Assembly: GCA_933228895.1 (NCBI GenBank)
Contig: OW121852.1
Span: forward strand, 103,809,544 to 103,873,543
Origin: Platycnemis pennipes
Lineage: Eukaryota > Arthropoda > Insecta > Odonata > Platycnemididae
Reading direction: 5' to 3'
DNA length: 64,000 bases
Shown here: in pieces, positions 1-12,100 of the stretch
Layout: the number at the start of each line of letters is the position of its first letter
Position numbering within the stretch: the stretch's first letter is position 1
Translations under genes and position numbers: made by a program
Notes under the pieces: model-generated
What the model was told of the DNA's origin: nothing
The model's database searches: none
The model's input: only the letters and a program-made list of their open reading frames with translations

Positions 1-865
1 CAGCTCTGTCGAGGGATTGTACGCATAGGAAATATAAATATTCGTCGTGTTAACCGCGTCATGTAATGGTTTTTGATAACGCAGGTTGTCAGAGATTCAC
101 GACCGTTGGTGATGGATGGATTTTAAGTATTAGGTGATAATTGCATAAATAAATAAATATAAAAACCATGAAAAACAAAAGTTATTTTCTTTTTCTATAT
201 AAAGTTGGAGGAGGGAGGACATGTAAATTATTGAATTTTTTGTGAGGAATTTTAAGTATTTGCTTCGGTTTCATGCTGCTGAGGAGAGGATACTAATAGC
301 TCCATGATTGTTTACGGGCATGATATGACTTTTTTTAATTAGAAGAACTTCAAACATTGCTGATTTCCTTTTTGATTGAGCAATTTAATACGGGTATTAC
401 CCAAGCAAGCTTGAAACTTGGCCCAGTAAACGGAAATTGAGTAGTTGATATCAAGTTTTGCCAGGGGCAACGACATATTGCCTTTAGTTTTATGCTCAAC
501 TATGCTAATTATTGTTTTTAGTTAAACTTGCTTATTTTCACTGTGGTAAACAATTTAAGCCTTCTATCAAATAAGCCCAATCTGGCTACTTCCTTGTGCG
601 AACGGTAATTGGAATGGTTTTGTTGTAGAGTAAGATTTTTTAGATTTTCCCTATAATTTGAATGAATCTAATGCCTGTTACTCTCTCCAAATTATTTTTT
701 CTTTTCAATTTAAATTTCGCACACAATGGAAAATTGGTTGCGATAGCCCGCCTTTTTTTATGATTAAATATGATGATGACGCCTAATTATATACAAAATG
801 GCATTACTTTTGATTTATTTCACATTGAAAGCAATTGCACAAATTGCACAAAATTACCAAAAATG

Positions 866-909
866 ACCAAATATTATGTACACTTTACTAAGTGTACATC
901 ATATTTGGT
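866..909. repeat. 20-bp hairpin with 4-base loop
   Basis: The arms at 866-885 and 890-909 are reverse complements at 19 of 20 positions, around a TACT loop. The arms begin ACCAAATAT and carry GTACACTT at the inner end. No target-site duplication is obvious. It may be the relic of a foldback element. Confidence 0.7.
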
Positions 910-1762
910 AATATCTCATTTCCCAGTTCCACTCTAGAATCAGATATGTAACCCTTAGTTTTTAGAATTTTAGAATTGATATAATATTCCTTTTTCGCCA
1001 TATATCTAATCCTTTCTTATGCGTAAATAAATAACAGGCATTCTCTCAGTGGCATTACTTCCTCTGCAATTTGAGCAAATGATATCTTCCTCATCAATGG
1101 GAAACGTCTTAATTCCTACGAAAAATATGCATAGAATTATTGAGCTGCTTTGAGTATAAATAATTATACAACCATACAATCTTCGTCGCTTTCTGCCCAT
1201 GGATTATTGGAGACTTAGGAGCGAAGTACTTTAGCTCTGTCCTTAGGCCAAAAGACCGTATATATTCCCTGCTTTTACGGAGAGAGACGGAGGCTTTCGC
1301 TGTGACAGCAAATCAGCGATTGAAATAAATAATTCATCTTATGATAGTTATTTGCCCACGACTTCTATGCCTCGGGCGTTAAAGCAAAAAAACATAAAAT
1401 AAACTAAGTCGCTAAAATTATTAAATACACAAAAATCTGATGCATTGATCGTCGCATCACCAGAATGAGACACTGGCAAGCATATTTCACACTTGATAAC
1501 GAGGATTTCTTTTGTCTACGGAAGATTCATCTATTCAAGCATATCAACATCATATCAACATGTCAACAGACTGGTCGAAAAGAATAACACAGTTGAATCT
1601 GAACTCAAACATTAAAAAATGTTAATTTATATGTCGCTTTCGCACTCCCAGAAGTGAAATATCTTACAAGTTGCAAATGAATTTACCACAGTATCATGAA
1701 CTGTACCCGTAAGGAATGGGCTTGCAACGTTTATCCCAAGTTTAAGTGCGTGAGTAACAGCA

Positions 1763-1774
1763 TTTATTTTTATT
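1763..1774 (-). promoter_or_regulatory. Candidate polyadenylation signals for the ZP gene
   Basis: Two AATAAA hexamers lie nearly back to back on the minus strand, about 950 bases past the stop codon. If used, the 3' UTR would be about 0.97 kb. No other canonical hexamer on this strand stood out between the stop and here, but chance AATAAA is common in AT-rich DNA, and nothing else supports the site. Confidence 0.3.
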
Positions 1775-2723
1775 TTAATGGGAAGGTATAGATTTGAGAA
1801 AAAGTTGAGTATAGCAAGAACCATGTTTACCCAGAAGTTGGTAACTCTACAGCTCACATAAACCAAAAATAGCACATATCATAACTAGAGCGCACCCGTG
1901 CTATGATAGCACGTTGAATGGTAACCGTTTGCCCTCATAAATTATTTTTCCATAATTCGTCAAAGAATCTGTGCAATAATTACAGGGTTTTGCCCTCAGG
2001 GCGACCAGTTTAACAATGATTTGGAAATTGCATTGACTTATAGTAATAAACTGTCCCTTGAATTGTGTAAACAAATGTTGCAAACCCCTTGTGCGCTCCT
2101 TTCCTACTACGTGGTCAACGCCTGCTTCGCGCAAACAAAAGATCCTCGTCTTACGTCCGCATCGGAACTCAAATGTGTGAATTACGCTTTGCGCCCCAAA
2201 AACCGATGACGGACGAAATACACATGCGTCCGTTTCGTGATCAACTCTATTTGTTTCTCCTAAGGGATTTTTTGTCCCTGGGTGGTGTCGAGTTTGCGTG
2301 TGTGTTTCAAGGGTCGCGGGAGGGGTTTGTTAGGGGTAGGGAAAAGGGTCATTTGAGGGGGATTTCGCGTGTCATTATCGAGTGTACGTGTATTGATTTT
2401 TCGTGTGAGAGGGCGCGTGTGCCAAACTCCTTCAAGAGGCAGAGAGGAAAAAAAATAGTTTAAAGACAATTACAGCTGGCGTCACGAGCAACCGAATAAT
2501 CATGCTATTTTTAATTGGAAAAGAAGTCCTCTGTGCTTCCACTCTTGTGTTGCCCGCGAATCTTTTGTGCACTATTTTCTTCGTCTCCTGACTCTTGGGC
2601 GCCCGTTTCAGACTCTCCCACACGAATTAAAACCGGAGGAAAACGTGGTCCATGATGGCCCCCTTCGGGATGGCGTCTTCTTTAGCACGGGAATGGGCGG
2701 CGAGGGCCCTGCACCATCCGGGG

Positions 2724-3156
2724 TCACAGGCAGGGGGCCAGCCTCTTGCCTCCGGGCCCCCGGGGCCGCATGCACAGCAGAACGGAGAGAAGTGCTGAGA
2801 GCAGGAGAAGGGCGAGCGGAAGGATAAGCGCGGCGGCAAAGCCGGGCGTGGTCATGCAGACGAGTCCGCGGGGCGGGGCGCCGAAGGTCAGCGTGGGCAC
2901 CGTGCTGGTGCTGCCCTCAGAGCCCCCTGGGGGCGGCACGGGGAAGGAGAGGTCACCGGGGGACACGACGCGGATGGCCCGGTCCAGGCCGACCTCGCCG
3001 CCATCGTCCGAAGTTCGCCGAACCCTTCTTCGTTCCTCCCTCGGCCTTCCGCCGCGGTAGCCCTCTGGAGGAACGCCATAGATCTCGGGCGGGGGCTCCA
3101 GGGGTGGCAGGGCCGCCCCTGGTGTTCCGTCCGCGCACTGGTCTGGGCACTGGTAC
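2724..3156 (-). CDS. Coding exon 7: end of ZP domain, furin-type site, membrane anchor, stop
   Basis: The acceptor is ATCTCCGACAG|GTAC at 3157/3156; the first base completes Arg401. The exon encodes residues 402-544 and ends with TGA at 2724-2726. YQCPDQC closes the ZP domain (Cys404, Cys408). A Pro/Gly-rich linker follows, then the basic run with RVRR at 445-448, an acidic patch, a Ser/Thr/Pro/Gly-rich stalk, a hydrophobic helix (about 506-529, Leu-rich) and a short basic tail MRPRGPGGKRLAPCL. This exon is much more GC-rich than its surroundings. The tail is short and I see no signalling motif in it. Confidence 0.9.
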
Positions 3157-6100
3157 CTGTCGGAGATTGAGGAGAGAAAGTCAGTGACATAACCGATATT
3201 AAATTCTGCCTCACCTTGCTACATCATCTACATCTACACGATACCCTGCAAGCCACGTCGAGGATGTGTGGCAGGGGGTGATTTGCCACAAAACATGCTC
3301 TAAGTAAGTGTCTAAATGAACGTTAGTTTACTATGTACCTAAGGAGATTTCTATACATTTCATGTGTTAGACTCACTATATATTCTATTTTTTATTCAGC
3401 ACACAAAGAAATATTTGAGAAGCATTACGAACATGAATTACTCATCTAAGTAGGTATTTCGATGAGACATGCTTAAATAATAATAAATCCACCATCTTAA
3501 TTCAACTTTGTATATCTACATCTACACGATACCCTGCAAGCCACCGCGAGGGTGTGTGGCAGTGGGTGAAGATCACCAAGCATGCACTACTGACATGCAA
3601 ACGAGCAACTATAGGGTCTCATGCAACTAGATTGATAGTATCTATAGTATTTAAGGGATTAATTCATGCAACATGCACTACAGACTACTCTAAAATATTT
3701 CCCCTACCTATCCCTTTGCTATGCTGCCTATTCTGTTCTCGTATAGTACGGGGGAAAAATGCCATTTTGAATCTATCAGTATTGCTAACTTCATGATGGA
3801 ATACAACAGCAATGCAATTAATGTTTTATGGCGTGGAATGGGATCGTTTACCATATTCTTTATAGCGGAATCTGAAAGAATCTTCGATCCGTCAGTTATT
3901 AACCGAGTGATAAGCGGCGAAAAACTGACGTTTTCAACCCTTTCGGAAGAGTGGGCATACAAAGGACTTGTACATCTTCCGCTTCGTCCAATCATAAATG
4001 AAACCGCGAAGCTCTTTCGACTTATCACGATGGGGGATACACAGCTGGATCTGCCAATGGAAGCGGTTGCGACAGGATCTCTTCAGGCAGTCCTCCCCTC
4101 CCCACCACCGCTCCCTTCCGTTCTTCCTCAACACAATCAAGGATGGGAGGAGGATGGCGTATATATCCTTAACGTAGCTTTTTCGGTAGGCGTCTAATTT
4201 TGCTTATTTTAATTCTTCATTATGAGTGAATATCTTAGGTTAGAAGATTAATTTTTTCACTACAATTCATTTTTCATTTCCATGCAATGATTTCGTGTAC
4301 ACAATAGCGATTTCGGTTCCGAGTAAACACACCCATTATGAAATTTTCAATTCATATTGAACACAAGTAATACTTTTTTATTCCACAGAAATTTCATGAA
4401 GAAGCATGACTCGGGTAACGACGTTTCACGTCGATATACGGCTCGTGCTCTACAATAAAATTCCGGTGATATAACAAAGTATTTTTATTGTGTTCCTTAT
4501 AACAGCACTGTATTATTCCTTGTGATCAATAGAAGTCTTTTAAACCATTCCAGTTAAGCACAAGCTAGGTGTATATTTGTGCACCACAGAGGAATCATAT
4601 AGGAACCCTTTCCTTACATTCACACATATGCTTATGTTCACATGGCGTGGGGCTTAGTACATAGTGATACCTGCCCTATACGATGCAGGCCGGCCATCAA
4701 GTTTAGCAATTTCTTTAAGAATAAAAATTGTTTATTAAATAATAATTATTGGTTTATGCTATCTGTCCTGGTATAGAGGAATCATTCATTTGCATCATTG
4801 ACAACGACAATGAGAATGCGAATGAAGGATCTGTAGCCTCAAATATTCGTCACATTTGACATGCAATGCATAAAACCTGATTTTAAGTGCTCAATTATCC
4901 ACACAGCACTGCTATTCAACTTCAAATGGTTTGTATATTATTACTTATTTCAATGAAATGAGTCATGCAATACCATGGTCTACGTCGATGGTCCAAAACC
5001 AAAACCGAAAAATGCAAAACTAAAGAGCAAAACCGGAGATTAGTATGAAAAAAATTGTTTCTAAGTTCGTTGACATTTACTTAGCTGATCAACGTCTGAG
5101 ATACATTTCCACTAGATAGTTTTTTTTACCCTAGAATTTTATTATTTTATAGACCATAATATAACCTAAGTTTTGTTCATCAAGTAATGGTTTGTTTATG
5201 GCGAGGATCATTCGCAGAGTAGCTATAAAATATTAATAGGGGAATTATAATTGGGTATTAAAGGTCAGGGTGGTGGGTGGTTTGCCTTTTTACTCCATCT
5301 TCTTTTTAGTGCACTTTACGTCCTTTTTCAACAACTGTTTGAATGTCCTCTAATTAATTGATCTTTCTACCCACTATTTTTCTCCTAACTTCTGTTGAGA
5401 AATTATCTACTTAACGAAATCTTAATGTACACTTATTTTTTCTCGTTATAATTGGATTTAGGTCTAATGTGTCATATAGATTAAAACAAGACATGCACCC
5501 TAGTTTGACTTCCAAGTAGGATTGATTATGATTTCATCTGATATGCCAGTTTAGCGTTCCGTATGAACGGTGGAAATCATTGATAAGCAGTAATTGATAA
5601 GCAGCTCAACTGGCTATTTTAGGCACGTTTTGAAGAGTACGCGTTATTCTTCAAAAGCTTGGCTTTAAATCAATGCGTGCATGAGAAAAAGTCTTGAGTA
5701 TTTCTCTATTCCCTGATCATTTACATATGCACGTTAGGACAGCCATCGAAACTGGATTTTGCCGTAAAAAGCCTTATCAAGTGGAAAAATCTGGAGTTAG
5801 TCGCTCGTTCCCTCGAAAATCATTCTTATTATTGTTATTACAATCGTAAGTGGACTTCGCATAAGGCCAATTACACTCTGTAATTGACAACGAAATATTT
5901 CTCTAAAACTCGTCATACATGAGGTCCGGGGGGAAATACTATTGTAAATATTAATTCATGCAGGCATAACATGACTGCTGTTCAATACCATGGGCTTTGA
6001 GCCAGAATGAATTGTTCAATTACCTTTCATTTAAAAAAATAAATGGATCTCCATATGCTTCAAACATGAAACGCTGTAATTATTTATTTTTTCAACGTAG

Positions 6101-9100
6101 GTGCATTATTTTCAGGTAGGTATGTATTTTCCAATTTTTTATCAGCTAAATATCTTTTTATCTTCTGGAAAAAATGTCTTTGATCTTTGAAAGAAATTTA
6201 GGATGGAAACATTGATTGATTACAATTTTGCTGACTAATATCCTCGAATCGACTCCATTCTCATATTCAGGGCATTTGTAAGCGCATATCATTGTAGAGG
6301 AAAACAATTAATTTTAGGAATTTGGTCGAAAATGTTTATTCATTCTAATGTTCCTCACTTTATTTTTTAGTAAATCGTTAAAATATCAGTATGGAACGAA
6401 CTCCAATTTCAATGAAACTCTAACTCTTAGTTTTAATATTGATGTGGAAATGAAAATTACTTGGAAATATGGATTTGAAGAGTCTCTTATACATAAACAA
6501 GTAATTATTAATATTGAAGATGAGCAGTGAAACGGCTTAGTTCCTGGTTCACTGGGTAAAAAGGTTCTAAAAAGGGAGCCAAAACGAAAATAAAACTTTA
6601 TAAAATTAATTACAAGAAATATATTTATAAAAGATTGATTCGTAGTAAAGACTATAAACATATTTTGTCCTGAATTACTCGGAATTTACATTATTCAGTA
6701 TTTTTTGTCTTCATTTTTGCGTAGTGTCCATGCCATAGATACACGGTGTTCGGTTGTTTAGTTATTGTAAATACCTGTTTCAGTGATGACTTGGGCTAGT
6801 ATCGCACTATAATTTTCAAATAAAGTATGACTGCCACTATAGTAGAGTTCCAAAGTAATTAGAGCTCAATTAGAGTAATCAATTTGCCTCTTTCCAAAAT
6901 TTATATTCTTCCCAATTACACAGTTTTCAGGGTAATATATAACAGTTTCCGGTTTTATTTTAAAATCGCATTGCAAAAACTTGAGCTGAGCTAGATTCAC
7001 ATATTTTTCTGTAGTCATCGAACACTTGGAAACCAAGGTATGCCACTAAGCACTGATTAAAGCAGAGTAGTTTAGCAATTATACGTAGCAATTGAATATT
7101 TGAATCCATATTAATGCTTAGGATTAACCGCACTCACCTGCAGATTTGGATGGTACATTGAAAGTGGACTTCCATCGAGTCTGGGAACTTGAACGCCTGG
7201 AAGTGCGCGTAGGACAGCACAGACGCAGATGCTCCGAAATTCTTGATTTTGGTGAACCTGGACATCAGCTTGGGCCTAACGACGCATCCTCTCCTGCAAA
7301 TATGATCAATTTGGTACAAAATTCCATTTATTTATGAAAAAAATTCCGATTTATTCTCTTTTGAATTTTGAGAAGTAGAATAACTAAGGTTGTGGTACCA
7401 TATTTTTCAAATGCGTAAGGGAAATAATGATAAACATTTATTTATTAATCAAATAGCAAATGACAAATCTTTAAGGATACTCGCTTTTAAAGATATCCGT
7501 TAAAAGTCGGTGGGCGTTATTAAGTGTCGAAGAGTGCGTGATGAAAATAAATATTCAGCAGGATTAAAAAATATTATATTCCTATTTCCTTCATAATTAT
7601 CCGCAGTAAGCATGAAGGTATTGTGATTCATTCTTAAAATAAATAGAGCTTAAATAGGCAAGTCTTTGGTGAAGCCGTGAATATTAAACTCCGTAATAAT
7701 AGACTCGGTAAAAAGTGTTGCTTATTTTTAGTATCTTTTCTTAAGACACATTTGAGTTTCATGATTGACTTATACAAACCTATATTTATAATTCTGAAAA
7801 AACAGTTTTCAAATTTTGGAAAAAATTTAAAATTTTCATCAAGTGTATTTCTGCACATATTTAATGTAAAAGTAAAGCAACTTAATACTATAGTCAAAAT
7901 TCACTAAATTAATGTAAAAGTAATTGCCATGGAAACATTTAAAAATTAACTTAAGTCAGTCGTGTTAACATGAAAGAACGTACATTCCCTGAATTCATTG
8001 TTAACTATTTAGATGTACTTAAGAGGGTTCATAACGAGAAGTGGTATTAATGACACCAAGCAGATGATATATGTACCTATCAGTAATAAATAACAATTTA
8101 CTGGTTGAAAATATGGCCCATGGGTGCCTAATACTGGGTAAAGTTTAAAATATGAAATTTCAAAGCGTGTAGATCATACGCTATGATTTTGGAAGACGTG
8201 ATGAATTAAGTCGTAGTCCTGATGAAGACGGTGATTCTAATTCCTGAGATTGTAAGCACACAAAATCAGATTATTTCAAGCACATTTGAAATGAACATAC
8301 GTGTGTCCGAGCATAGAGTCAAAGTTGAATTCATATGTAAATTAGTGATTGAAATTAATGGGTATGAAACTAACAAATAATTCAATATGTTGAATAAATT
8401 ATCCTCATAGGGCTAGAGTGTCCCAAAGCAGAGACAGTAAGCCAGCTGGTAGTTTGTTCACCACAAGCTCTTTCAATTTTTCCTTGACTATCACACCACC
8501 AAATTTGATCGAGTGTTAATATTATTTACTTTAGGAAAAATAACCTTGTAGATTTAATTTGAAGCGATAGCCGGAGGAATAATTGTGTGAGAGTAAGGAA
8601 AATACTCAATAATTTGATTTTAACTGAAAAATAAGTAAATTTCGAACGTATTAGCTTCAGCTATGAAGTTTTGCTGGAATAAGCTGTTTTTGAACCGATT
8701 ACCTCGATTTACATCTGCAAAAGGAAGCGAATACGAGGAAAGCCTGAAACAGAAAGATTAGTTACCTGATGGTCACTTAATTTCACAGATTACGAGTCTC
8801 ACCTGTCAACGAGTTGTATCGGTGCCCTTTTCCCATCATGTGCCATGCAGTTTCTCACGAGCATGTCGAATTTCGAGTCGTCGTCCTTGATGGCAAGCAC
8901 CATTGTCATTGTCTGGCCTATCTTGACCAAACCGGAGACCTCTGAAGCCCATGGGCCTCGCCCAACCTGAAAATGACAGACGTTATTTGAGCAAACGTGA
9001 AGATGCTAATGAAAATTTTGAAAACTTCCTCTTATATTATGATATATCCGTATATAATACCAAAGATACCATGGGGGAATCATATTTGAAATAATTATGG

Positions 9101-12100
9101 CGCAGCACTGAAGACACTAGGAACTCTAATCGCTGTGGGAAATTGTTCAAATGGACAAGTAAAAGAAAAATATTATTTCACCCTTTTAGGACATTATCTT
9201 CAGTATGTGTTAAGCATTTGGAATCGAATTAATAAAGACTTGATTTGAAAATTGAATACTATACCAATGAAAGCAGCGAGTTACAAAAAAATCCTTTTGT
9301 ACGCACAGAAAATGTCACTCGGCTATTGGTGGAACTTGGTCGGGGAACTACTGAGACTATTAACTATAATAACTCTCGAGAAGGAGGAGAAATATAAGTT
9401 TAACGCAAGATAAAAATTATTTGGAAAATTCTGAGTTCGAGTTGACACTGCAGAAATATTTTTACGTCCACACTACAACATGATAGGACAGACAGCAGAG
9501 CCAAATTAAAAAGACATATAATTGGGACCGAGCGATACAATAATTAGTTTTTACCTTGCACAATGCACGACTGCAGCGCAAACAAAGTATGATTCTTTCT
9601 GTCACATTAAACGTCATATTTTATTATTAATTAATTAACTCTTTTGGCTAAAATTCATCTTCATATCTGATGACCAACCACCGCATGCGACACGCACTTG
9701 TAACGGCTCGTAGGATAAAATATAGATGTATATTTATAATTATTTTTGAGAATCAGGTCTTGTGGGTTGAGAATAATATTTACATATCTAAGCAATAAGT
9801 ACTCACAATGGTAGTACTTAACCTTAGGACAGGGTTCTATTCGATAAATAAAATATTGGCATTCATGTGGCCAAGAGAAATGTGCTATTTTTGGACCAGA
9901 ATTTATTGGAACTGCACAATTTCACTATTCGAGAATGAGTAAATTTAAATTCAAATGAACTGGATCGTTTTTACATGTCAATGCTTAACCCAAAAAGGGT
10001 AGGAAAGTCACCTCTTTGCCGGGAATGGCTTGGTTAAAAACCATCTCGTTCACGTAAGAGGGTGACGTTTATTTGAGAAAAAAGTTCTGAGGGAGGAGGT
10101 GAGCTCACCTGTATCTGCATCCAGCATCCCACATTGTCACCCGCGAAGTCTGCTCTCACGACGTCAAGCATGTCCACAGGGAAGGGGCGGAAGGTCACCG
10201 ACTTCTCGTACTGGTCGTGCCAAGTGCATCGAAGCTTGCGGGCCTGGTCCCACACCTCTTGGACCTGGTGGAAACGAGAGAGGCGGACGCTTTATGTCTC
10301 CCCGTTGGACTCAATCACACCTCAAGGGAAATTCACGCGCCCACGTGCAAACACGTAGGTATGAGGTTGATCTAGCACTTCCTCAGCTTAACTTCCGTGA
10401 TCCGTAGTTTCCACCACCCTCGTCACACAGCTCGCTCGCGCGAAAACGTATCAAATTGTCATCCTTAGATCTTTTATACACATATTTATCCCTGCTCTAC
10501 AATTTTTGGGTTTTGTGGGTGCGTGGCCTTCTGATAAATGTTTGAACTGACTGAGACAATTTTTATCCAACAAGTTCAAACAAGTAAATCCAGACTTTGC
10601 CCAGTCCCTTATATTTAGTGCTTTTGATATGATCAGGTAGGCCATCCAATTAGTGGGTCATTATTCCCCGGATAAGATAATCATGCATAACACCTCACGT
10701 CATTCAAATTCGGCGCTTTAATGTGCTATTCTTCACAGTTGGGACATAACAGAAATGGACCCGCAATCAAATACTATGTAATAGTGATAAAAACATGGAT
10801 TTTTTGATTGCGTCATGTACTTTTATTTCAATTTGAATGAAGAGAAATCGTGCCAAAGTTTTTCCCAACAAACCGAAATACTTCCGCGAGATGGCCATTA
10901 AGTCATACCAGACAAACAATGAATGTCTTATTTTCTTAAATATTATAGCGAACCATCGGAATTGATAACGAAAAATGGAGACGTTACTGCGTTATTTATG
11001 GTGGAGGCACAGAAAATGTTCTCTAATTATGAAGGCTTCAGTTTTGCATTGTTACCATAGAAAAAAATTAAATACCCAGTCCCAGGATCAGTTTTAACAT
11101 AAGTTTATTTACCCTAGTCTTGAATGTTTCCAGCTATTAAAAATAATTTTCTTTTCATAGTATAGGTAACAACAATTATATCGGGTCTGAGATGGGTGAC
11201 GTTTTCTTGTATTGCATAAGCGTTGAAATATTACCCATATGAAATCTATTTCTTGGAAAGCACAGGTATGAAATTCAATAGTTAAAATGCATATTTTCAT
11301 GCCATCGGAATTGAAATGACTCTGTTAATCAGCATACCAAAGGATTGAACAAATCTCTCCGGTAGTCAATATTGGTGATATTCCTAACCATAGATTAGCC
11401 CATCACATGAAGGAAAAAAAGTTTTTTTTTTCACTTATGAACTCGCAATGGAATTGTTTTTTTTATTCATAATTGCACTGTTGGTAGAAAAGCTGAGTGT
11501 GTCACTTGGATGGGACGCTCTTAATTTTCCGCAAATTCAGGCAATGCATATACGATTGATTTCTCGATGGTGACTCGCGAGACGACAAAAAGAGAAAAAA
11601 AGCGGAGGTCGCAAGAGGAAGACGTGGAAATGAAAGAGCTCGCTCACCTGCGGGTCGTATTGAATGACAACTGTATTCTCGAAGTACGTCCCAGAACCGG
11701 AATCGGCTCCGTATCCGTAGAGGCCATTCTCTGTGTTGCCAGTGGTTCCGCAAGACCGCACGCCGATGTCGAAGGTGGCCGATGTCCTTCCCAGCCCTGC
11801 CGGCAGGTGGACGCAGTGACCGTTGGCAAAGTGGCCTTTGGAGAACACGATCCCGAAGAAGGGCTTGTCGAATCCCAGGAACACCTGCGAAGTGAAATGA
11901 AATTGAAGCGAATATCAGTATATACTCATTCAGTAGGACCAAAGGCAACCAAGAACCGATTCTATTGGTGAAAAATACGGATAACTCAGGGAAAAATTAA
12001 CGTCACATGATATTATGGCATTTTTTCTTGAATTTTTAAGGTAAAAAAATGAAGAGATTTAGAGCAAGTTTTTTAGCAATAGGCCACAACACCGAACAAC

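Larger units (their letters stand above)
1..2723. other. 3' flank / 3' UTR of the ZP gene, no recognised gene
   Basis: AT-rich sequence downstream of the ZP stop codon. Its proximal part is probably 3' UTR. The open frames on both strands between 1627 and 2623 overlap one another, show no domain or biased composition, and are treated as chance. A near-perfect hairpin lies at 866-909. I see no other gene or recognisable mobile element. Confidence 0.6.
3157..7137 (-). other. Intron between coding exons 6 and 7 (3,981 bp)
   Basis: GT-AG intron. The exon-7-proximal part holds a head fragment of a dispersed repeat (3222-3300) and a longer copy (3505-4345). The rest, 4346-7137, is AT-rich with no recognised gene or element. 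The frames at 6348-6661 lie on opposite strands over the same AT-rich stretch and look like chance. Confidence 0.75.

Noticed and set aside
3721..4197. Plus-strand frame of 158 codons
   Set aside because: Lies within the dispersed repeat; the homologous copy at 49573-50115 has indels and no matching frame, so no coding constraint is visible.
11567..11971. Plus-strand frame of 134 codons
   Set aside because: Antisense to coding exon 3.
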